A DNA stretch of 34,454 bases from a virus. The translations under genes and the position numbers were made by a program. Under the pieces are notes generated by a model. That model worked only from the letters and a program-made list of their open reading frames with translations, was not told the DNA's origin and did not search any database. Below, piece after piece: positions 29,680 through 34,454 of the stretch; position 1 is the first letter of the stretch; every line of letters starts with the position of its first letter. The stretch covers positions 1-34,454 of IMG/VR virus record IMGVR_UViG_3300030107_002858; one strand, 5' to 3'.

Positions 29680-30597
29680 ATGACTCAATTAACAAAAGCT
29701 GACCACAAATTATTCAGAGGTACAGCAGCCGAAGTTCACTCTTGGATGAGTAACAAAGACATCTTGAAATCTATCGGATGTGACTTTGAAGTGGAACGTG
29801 TTCCGCATCATTACAAAGCTATTACTTTCCCTGAAGTTCAACTTTGGCATAGGTCTGACAACCAAGGATTATTGGGAGTTTTCGGTTCAAGAAGACAATG
29901 TATCCAGCCTGAAACTTTCATTCAGTACTTCAGAGATTTCTGTGATGCGAGTCAAAAAGAAATCAATCTCGATCTTGTTGGTTCTCTTGATGGTGGAAAA
30001 ACTTTCTACATGGCATCAAAACTTACCAACAATCAAAACACTGAACTTGAAAATGTTGGAGACAAAACTGATAGTTGGTTAGTCGTAACTGATTACTACG
30101 GAGAATCAAGAGCTCCTAAAGTAATGGTTCTTTTTAACGAACTTGTCTGCACCAACGGAATGACAAAACAAATCAGTCAACGCTTCAGAGCTTTTTCACA
30201 CTTAAAAGAAATGAAGTTTGATGATGTTGCTCCTGTTCTTGAATCTGCTTTAACTCAATCAAAAGTTTATTCAGATGTAAAGGACAAGTTGATTCATACA
30301 CCTATCTCAATGGATTCTGCAAAGGAAGCACTTCGTACCTTCTTTAATGATCCATCAGGTGACTCCTCAAAAGTAAAAATCCTTGAAGACATCTATCAAA
30401 ATAAATTGATTGGTGGCGAATTGGAAACCAGAAATGGAACTGCTTGGGGTTTGATGTCTGCGGCGACTCAACACAGCAGCCACAGTCGTGCTGGAAACGG
30501 TGAAAGAACTCTACGATCACAACTTGATGGGAGCAGAGGTTATTTCAACACTCGCTTTATGAATTTCCTTGAATCTCAATTCTTGGTGACAGCTTAA
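29680..30597 (+). CDS. DUF932 (phage/plasmid-like) protein
   Basis: A 305-residue protein starting MTQLTKADHKLFRGTAAEVH. Core segments GLLGVFGSRRQCIQPETFIQ, LDLVGSLDGGKTFYMASKLT, SWLVVTDYYGESRAPKVMVL and FNELVCTNGMTKQISQRFRA follow the DUF932/TIGR03299 layout. The 'g~~~~~y~~iqp.~~~~~~~~l' opening and 'aGsl.~G~~~w~~~~l' equivalent are present, with the 'vCtNGm' block following. A C-terminal part contains NGTAWGLMSAATQHSSHSRA. DUF932 is common in phages and plasmids near replication and recombination genes, but its biochemical activity is not established. It has its own promoter, and its stop overlaps the methyltransferase start by one base. Confidence 0.85.
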   Translation: MTQLTKADHKLFRGTAAEVHSWMSNKDILKSIGCDFEVERVPHHYKAITFPEVQLWHRSDNQGLLGVFGSRRQCIQPETFIQYFRDFCDASQKEINLDLVGSLDGGKTFYMASKLTNNQNTELENVGDKTDSWLVVTDYYGESRAPKVMVLFNELVCTNGMTKQISQRFRAFSHLKEMKFDDVAPVLESALTQSKVYSDVKDKLIHTPISMDSAKEALRTFFNDPSGDSSKVKILEDIYQNKLIGGELETRNGTAWGLMSAATQHSSHSRAGNGERTLRSQLDGSRGYFNTRFMNFLESQFLVTA

Positions 30598-31445
30598 TGA
30601 ATATCAAAACGATCAACGACCTAACGGCTCTTCCAAGCCGTTCAGGTCTTGGTTATTTTTGTTATTTATTAGATCAATCAGGAATTACTGAATCTAACAA
30701 GATAACAAATGTAGCCCACCACACTATGGCTTTGTTGAAGTCTCAAGGAAAGAAAGGACTCAAGGCACATCGAGACTTAATTGAATTAGAAGAACGTTGG
30801 TACCAGTCTTTAAGAATAAAAAAACAACCTGATTACTCAGTTTATAATGAAAAGATATACCTAGCAGAAGTCTGGTGCTGTTGGGACTTTTACGCTAAAA
30901 AATATATTAAAGACATTCTGACTCCTAAACTTGTACCTGAAAAAGGAATAAAACAATATATAGATAGAATGGGTGTTATTTTAGACTTAGGAAATGGTAT
31001 TGGATTCTCAACAGCTGCCTTTAAACAACATTTTCCAAAGCATCTAGTAATAGGAACTAACGTTCAAGATTCTTATCAATGGACTTTAAACGTTTTACTA
31101 TCTAAAAATTATAATTATGAATTACTGGACCCAGACGCTTTAGAAAAGAACAGAATTTATCCAGTTGAGTTAACTTTTGCAAGTGAATATTTTGAGCATT
31201 TTGAGAAACCAGTAGAACATTTATCTTATATATTGGAGAAAAGTAAAACGAAAATCTTAGTTGCAGCAAACGCTTTTGGAGCAGATAGCTGCGGACATTT
31301 TGATTCATATATCCACAAAGGTAAGTCATACGACTCCAAAGCGATAGGACGCATCTTTGGGAAAGAATTAAAAGAAAATGGATACAGGAAAATTAAAACA
31401 AAGCTTTGGAACTCAAGACCTTCAATATGGATAAAGGATGGTTGA
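30597..31445 (+). CDS. SAM-dependent methyltransferase-like protein
   Basis: A 282-residue protein. A helical N-terminal domain (about 1-120: LPSRSGLGYFCYLLDQSG, LAEVWCCWDFYAKKYIKDIL) precedes a class I Rossmann methyltransferase core. Motif I is VILDLGNGIGFSTA (127-140), an acidic/positioned strand follows near VIGTNVQD (151-158), and a motif IV-like FASEYFEHFEKPVEHL (194-209) resembles the 'evlEHl' block. The end includes SCGHFDSYIHKGKSYDSKAI. It lacks the PCQ or DPPY motifs of DNA cytosine or adenine methyltransferases, so the substrate is unknown: small molecule, nucleotide, RNA or a modified base. Its stop lies four bases beyond the next promoter's first base. Confidence 0.76.
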   Translation: MNIKTINDLTALPSRSGLGYFCYLLDQSGITESNKITNVAHHTMALLKSQGKKGLKAHRDLIELEERWYQSLRIKKQPDYSVYNEKIYLAEVWCCWDFYAKKYIKDILTPKLVPEKGIKQYIDRMGVILDLGNGIGFSTAAFKQHFPKHLVIGTNVQDSYQWTLNVLLSKNYNYELLDPDALEKNRIYPVELTFASEYFEHFEKPVEHLSYILEKSKTKILVAANAFGADSCGHFDSYIHKGKSYDSKAIGRIFGKELKENGYRKIKTKLWNSRPSIWIKDG

Positions 31446-31469
31446 CTCCTTCTTTTATTGTATTATCAT
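31442..31469 (+). promoter_or_regulatory. Sigma70-like promoter before the RHH-like gene
   Basis: TTGACT at 31442, a 16-base spacer ending ATTGTAT, then TATCAT at 31464-31469, ending 20 bases before the ATG at 31490. ATTGTATTAT is identical to the core of the promoters at 28702 and 33730. Its -35 overlaps the end of the methyltransferase gene. Confidence 0.7.
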
Positions 31470-31489
31470 TAAATACGCTCAAACCAAAC

Positions 31490-31678
31490 ATGGCTAGACG
31501 ACCTAAAGGATCTGTTCTTAGAACTGTCGTGATCCAATCAAAAATTACACCCAAAGTCTCAGACGCTTTAACTGATTTATCAAAAGCTTCTGGATCAACT
31601 GTCAGTACAACTGTTCAAGAAATGATTGAAAAGTCTTTATTTGAGCAAGGATTTATAACTGAAGATGATCGACTTTGA
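31490..31678 (+). CDS. Ribbon-helix-helix-like small regulator
   Basis: The ATG at 31490 follows the promoter and gives 62 residues starting MARRPKGSVLRTVVIQSKIT; the frame is open further upstream, but those codons overlap the previous gene and the promoter. The sequence alternates as a short strand (TVVIQSKITPKV) followed by two helices (VSDALTDLSKASG, STVSTTVQEMIEKSLFEQGF), the Arc/MetJ ribbon-helix-helix plan. Such proteins bind operators as dimers and often repress their own promoter. The ATTAATT...AATTAAT site at 28714 is a plausible target, by inference only. Confidence 0.7.
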   Translation: MARRPKGSVLRTVVIQSKITPKVSDALTDLSKASGSTVSTTVQEMIEKSLFEQGFITEDDRL

Positions 31679-32066
31679 AAAAGAAAGAAGAGCCTACGAA
31701 ATGCTGAAATGGGTTCCGTATTCTTTTCCTGCTGATTTTTGCTGGGAACGAGCAGCACTAGGAGAATACTCAAAAGCTCAAAAAGAAAGAAGTGACAAGG
31801 CTTTAGAGGAATTTGAAAAAGAAAATCCCTATCAATCAAGCCCTGAATTATCGGCCTTTAGAGAACTTGAGAAACTAGGCGTCTACACACAATCTGATTA
31901 TTATTCACCCCTGAAAGCCGCTAATGAGTTCTACACAAAAAGACTCGAACAATACAAACGAAACCGAGTCGGAAATCCTTCAAGAAGATCTGTCACGCCT
32001 AAACCAGATAGATGGATACGCAAGGAAAGTCGTCTCAGTCGAACCAGACACGAACCGACAGATTGA
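31665..32066 (+). CDS. Hypothetical early protein overlapping the RepA-like gene
   Basis: A 133-residue protein from the ATG at 31665, overlapping the RHH-like gene by 14 bases. The front part is convincing protein sequence: ERRAYEMLKWVPYSFPADFC, WERAALGEYSKAQKERSDKA, FRELEKLGVYTQSDYYSPLK and AANEFYTKRLEQYKRN. The last ~45 codons are basic and simple (RRSVTPKPDRWIRKESRLSR) and overlap the next gene's first 143 bases in another frame. The dense aromatic/Glu composition suggests a real helical protein. I do not know its family. Either this gene's end or the ATPase gene's beginning may in fact be shorter than the open frames. Confidence 0.64.
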   Translation: MIDFEKERRAYEMLKWVPYSFPADFCWERAALGEYSKAQKERSDKALEEFEKENPYQSSPELSAFRELEKLGVYTQSDYYSPLKAANEFYTKRLEQYKRNRVGNPSRRSVTPKPDRWIRKESRLSRTRHEPTD

Positions 32067-33492
32067 ATTATTAAAAGAGTTCGCTACAAGAGATTTATCT
32101 TTCTCAATAGGAAATTCTTTTGCTTTTAAAATTCTCTCAAAAGCAAATGGTCGACAAGTTGGAATCCCTGATCCCATAAGCAACGAAATAGAAATAGACG
32201 TAACTGAAGATGCAATGATCTGGGGAGATGTCTTGATGTATCAATCTTGGAATCTGATCTCAGCATTACCTAAAGTGGGGAAGTCGGCCTTGGTGATGGG
32301 GATCGCAGGAGCCGTATTTAAAGGGGAGTCAAGTTTTCTAGGACTTCCCATAAAAAATAAATTCGATCATCTGATAATTGTCGGGAACGATCAAAACTAC
32401 AAACAATGGGGGAAACTTTTTCTTAGAGAAGGTCTGTGCGAAAGATCTGAAAACAACAAGATAAGAATCAACCCAAGAATTGCACTTTGGGCACAAGGGA
32501 CTGGGATTCAATTAAATGAGGAAGGAATCGAGCGAATAGTGAAAGAATGTGAGAAACGTCCAAACGCTTTAATTCTGATCGACACTTTAAGGTCAGTTAC
32601 ATCTCAAATGGGGCTAGACGAGAACAAGACTGAGATTCAAGCACCCATCCGAAGAATCCAAGACGCAACCGCTGATCTTGGTGTTACTGGTGTTTTCCTA
32701 CACCACACCACAAAATCAGTTGGAGGCGGAAATGCTGTTATCGCATCCAGTGGTAGTGCTGCCATCCCTGCGGCTTTTGACCAAACTATTTTGATGAATT
32801 GGCTAAAGCCCTCAATAGATCAAACAACCCAAACAGATAAAAGGATTTCTATTAGTTGTATGGGTCGAGGTGTTTCTTCAATGTTGGTTGCTGAGATCGC
32901 AGACGGGTACTGGGTTTCACATGGAGATGGAGATGCTGCAGTCTTGGCTGAGCGAATTGCTGAGATCGAGGATAATTTACAAGGGAGGCAAGGGGACGCT
33001 TATGACCATGTTTGCCAACTGTGGGAAAATAACGTGCATACAAGCACAACGGAACTTGCTAATCATTTAAACTTATCAACCCAAAAAGCACTCAGGTGTT
33101 TAAAAGGATTGGAAAGAAAAGGATTAATAAAACAAGACGGCTGCGTTGAAACTCACGAGAAAGGAAGACCAACAGCCTTATTCCGACCCTCACGTGGGGA
33201 TATAAATACTGGGTATTTAAACAATTCAAATGATTTTAATGAGAATAAAATTAATAAAATACATAAAACCCCCGATTTAAGTACTCCCCCGAAGGTGTCA
33301 GTTCCTCGATTAACGAAAGTCGAGCGACTTCTAAAAGATGGAACATGGCAACGAGGATGGTTTGTTAAGGATGGGTCGAATCCTCATTCTGTCGTAATAG
33401 AAAAACTGGGCAATTCAAACTTAAGCATCAGTGATTTGAGATGGGAAATGGACGTCCGTGAAGCTGAGTCCTTTGCGGAGGAATTGTTCTGA
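31924..33492 (+). CDS. RepA/AAA_25-type hexameric ATPase with winged-helix domain
   Basis: A 522-residue protein. The RecA-fold ATPase core has Walker A at 114-122 (ALPKVGKSA), a strand with acidic end LIIVGNDQNYKQWGK (150-164), Walker B NALILIDTLRS (214-224) and the sensor-like GVFLHHTTKSVGGG (256-269) with FDQTILMNW. This is the RepA/AAA_25 hexameric-helicase pattern common in phage replication. A winged-helix region lies at about 357-405 (DHVCQLWENN, STTELANHLNLSTQKALRCL, KGLIKQDG). After an Asn/Lys-rich linker a small domain follows at 460-522. A primase or helicase-loader role is possible, but no primase motif is seen. N-terminal ~95 residues are poorly conserved in type. Confidence 0.85.
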   Translation: MSSTQKDSNNTNETESEILQEDLSRLNQIDGYARKVVSVEPDTNRQIELLKEFATRDLSFSIGNSFAFKILSKANGRQVGIPDPISNEIEIDVTEDAMIWGDVLMYQSWNLISALPKVGKSALVMGIAGAVFKGESSFLGLPIKNKFDHLIIVGNDQNYKQWGKLFLREGLCERSENNKIRINPRIALWAQGTGIQLNEEGIERIVKECEKRPNALILIDTLRSVTSQMGLDENKTEIQAPIRRIQDATADLGVTGVFLHHTTKSVGGGNAVIASSGSAAIPAAFDQTILMNWLKPSIDQTTQTDKRISISCMGRGVSSMLVAEIADGYWVSHGDGDAAVLAERIAEIEDNLQGRQGDAYDHVCQLWENNVHTSTTELANHLNLSTQKALRCLKGLERKGLIKQDGCVETHEKGRPTALFRPSRGDINTGYLNNSNDFNENKINKIHKTPDLSTPPKVSVPRLTKVERLLKDGTWQRGWFVKDGSNPHSVVIEKLGNSNLSISDLRWEMDVREAESFAEELF

Positions 33493-33710
33493 TGGCCAAT
33501 ATCAAGTGGATGCCTTTAAAACAATTAATAGCAAGTGGGGAAATTAGTTATCCAAAAACTTGCCATCATTGTGCTAAATCAATGTACGAATCTTTAGATG
33601 ATGCTCTGAAGGTTTGTAAATTAATGGCTAGTAAAGGATCGAGAAAAGCACAAGTTTATCGATGCAAAAAACACCCAGATCGAGGATGGCACCTGACTTC
33701 TAACTTCTAA
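33492..33710 (+). CDS. Small putative zinc-binding protein
   Basis: A 72-residue protein whose ATG shares a base with the stop of the ATPase gene. It has PKTCHHCAKSMYESLDDALK (C24, C27) and YRCKKHPDRGWHLTSNF (C58, H61, H67), a likely treble-clef or zinc-ribbon pair around a helix. The 'yrCk~h.~~gWHlt' ending is common in small phage proteins annotated as zinc fingers. Co-translation with the ATPase suggests an accessory role in replication or nucleic-acid binding. The partner is unknown. Confidence 0.78.
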   Translation: MANIKWMPLKQLIASGEISYPKTCHHCAKSMYESLDDALKVCKLMASKGSRKAQVYRCKKHPDRGWHLTSNF

Positions 33711-33729
33711 ATTCTTTTTGATTAAATGG

Positions 33730-33758
33730 TTTACAAGTGCTAATAATTGTATTATAAT
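33730..33758 (+). promoter_or_regulatory. Sigma70-like promoter, near-copy of the 28702 promoter
   Basis: TTTACA, a 17-base spacer and TATAAT, followed by AACAAAAGGGAAATG at the gene start. The run TAATTGTATTATAATTAAT matches the 28702 promoter almost base for base. The last bases before the ATG supply an AAGGG-type Shine-Dalgarno. Confidence 0.82.
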
Positions 33759-33782
33759 TAATACATACCAAACAAAAGGGAA

Positions 33783-33977
33783 ATGACTCAAACAACAACT
33801 TCAAAATTCCGCCCAACTCACTTCATTACTAGAACGATGACTCCTGTCCAAATCATTGGATACGACAAAGGAACTTTAATTCAAGTAATGGATGAAAACG
33901 AAAGAGATTGCTGGGTCGAATGGGCAGACGTTCATTCAAACGGCAGAAGAGTTGTTCCTGTTTCAACCATCCTTTAA
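33783..33977 (+). CDS. Small early protein
   Basis: A 64-residue protein beginning MTQTTTSKFRPTHFITRTMT, then PVQIIGYDKGTLIQVMDENE, RDCWVEWADVHSNGRRVVPV and STIL. The alternating hydrophobic pattern fits a small five-stranded beta barrel or SH3-like fold (IIGYDKGTLIQVMDE...CWVEWADV), but there is no named family I recognise. It follows its own strong promoter, and its opening MTQT repeats that of the 28753 product. Probably an abundant early protein. Confidence 0.7.
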   Translation: MTQTTTSKFRPTHFITRTMTPVQIIGYDKGTLIQVMDENERDCWVEWADVHSNGRRVVPVSTIL

Positions 33978-33994
33978 CTTATCCCCTTAATAAA

Positions 33995-34231
33995 ATGACT
34001 TGCATTGTTGAATCAGAACTAAATCGCCACCTCGAACAGCTTGATATTCAAGCAAGAGAGGAAAAGCATAAAGAAGAAAATCCTTCTTATTACTGGATCA
34101 TCGCTACTAAGGAAAGTTGGACTGATTACGCTTATTCAGAGGATCAGAAAAACGAAATGATTAAAGACGCAAAAGAAAACGGTCTTACTTATTCCTGCAC
34201 AAAGCACATTGAAGGTGAATCTTATGCTTAA
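33995..34231 (+). CDS. Small charged early protein
   Basis: From the ATG at 33995 this is 78 residues: MTCIVESELNRHLEQLDIQA, REEKHKEENPSYYWIIATKE, SWTDYAYSEDQKNEMIKDAK and a GESYA end. The frame is open 29 codons further up, but those codons overlap the previous gene. The N-terminal half looks helical and the middle carries an aromatic strand. I do not recognise a family. It overlaps the following nuclease gene by 8 bases, which suggests coupled translation and a shared role in DNA metabolism. Confidence 0.7.
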   Translation: MTCIVESELNRHLEQLDIQAREEKHKEENPSYYWIIATKESWTDYAYSEDQKNEMIKDAKENGLTYSCTKHIEGESYA

Positions 34232-34454
34232 AAAACTTCCGATCCTTTTTGAAGAAGAATCTCACAGGTATTGCTGGGAACCGACTAAAACTTGGATGAC
34301 AGATTCAGTTACTAGCGTGACTGGATTCGATATGCCAGCAAAGAAACGTGCAGCAATTGAGGCTCAAAAACATAAATGGGCTCCTCGTGGAACGGCTGTT
34401 CATCTTGCTTTAGAAAGAAGATTGAAACAGTCAGTAGATGATTTTATGGAGACA
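34224..34454 (+). CDS. PD-(D/E)XK-type exonuclease-like protein, N-terminal part, runs off window
   Basis: An ATG at 34224 starts a frame that is open to the last base (77 codons). It encodes MLKKLPILFEEESHRYCWEP, VTSVTGFDMPAKKRA and WAPRGTAVHLALERRLKQSV. The 'h~Y......~~sVT~~...' opening and the RGTAVHLALE block are typical of RecB-/Cas4-like PD-(D/E)XK nucleases of phages, where the His contributes to the first active-site motif. The Asp-Glu-x-Lys motif would lie beyond the window. A role in recombination or host DNA degradation is expected. Incomplete at the right edge. Confidence 0.75.
   Translation, partial: MLKKLPILFEEESHRYCWEPTKTWMTDSVTSVTGFDMPAKKRAAIEAQKHKWAPRGTAVHLALERRLKQSVDDFMET

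Noticed and set aside
33225-33280. AT-rich Asn/Lys linker region in the RepA-like gene as a replication origin
   Set aside because: AT-richness alone is expected from an Asn/Lys/Ile-rich linker, and no iterated 9-mers or DnaA-like boxes are evident.
1-34454. Restriction-site avoidance as support for or against DNA modification
   Set aside because: GATC, GGCC and GCGC are all present by eye, and counts against expectation would need computation, so nothing can be concluded.
1-34454. Lysogeny module, attachment sites, tRNAs, CRISPR arrays or insertion sequences
   Set aside because: No integrase, excisionase, CI-like repressor, cloverleaf, spaced direct-repeat array or transposase was recognised in either strand.

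Overview
The window is part of a tailed double-stranded DNA phage with a lambda-type (siphovirus) tail. It is AT-rich and gene-dense. No integrase, recombination module, tRNA, rRNA, CRISPR array or insertion sequence was recognised, so it reads as a lytic phage or an environmental phage contig rather than an obvious prophage. The host is probably a marine bacterium, and a picocyanobacterium is my best guess. That guess rests on the tail-fibre style (MANTI-type N-termini, FLRSDxDDT repeats, NLIINGDM...QRG C-terminal domain) and on the small gene pair at the left edge, which resemble what I recall from marine cyanophages. Nothing in the window names the host directly.

The layout is two divergent arms separated at about 28.67-28.75 kb. 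The long left arm (28664 down to 1, minus strand) is one near-continuous late operon. It holds tandem ParB-like protein, radical SAM enzyme, TAGT-type glycosyltransferase, terminase small and large subunits, portal, head morphogenesis protein, scaffold, major capsid protein, decoration-like protein, a Lys-rich small protein, head-tail connector genes, tail terminator, a 45-residue small gene, tail tube, G/GT tail chaperones with a -1 frameshift, and tape measure. After that come gpM, gpL, gpK, gpI and gpJ homologues and a tail-fibre/adhesin cluster that includes a probable 2OG-Fe(II) oxygenase. Many of the genes overlap or abut by a few bases.

The shorter right arm (28753 to the end, plus strand) holds small early or replication genes: an NrdR-like zinc-ribbon/HTH protein, a DUF932 protein, a SAM-dependent methyltransferase-like protein, a ribbon-helix-helix-like protein, a RepA/AAA_25 ATPase, small zinc-binding-like proteins, and the start of a PD-(D/E)XK-type nuclease. 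Four look-alike sigma70-type promoters drive it, sharing an extended ATTGTATTAT-type core.

The most interesting unit is ParB-like x2 / radical SAM / TAGT glycosyltransferase. Its genes are joined by 1-8 base overlaps and run directly into TerS-TerL. TAGT glycosyltransferases are predicted to sugar-modify DNA bases, so this may be a DNA hypermodification cassette co-expressed with the packaging motor. No TET/JBP dioxygenase or C5 cytosine methyltransferase is visible here, so the chemistry that creates an acceptor base is unexplained. No gene-free stretch longer than 300 bases exists in the window; the largest gaps are under 100 bases.
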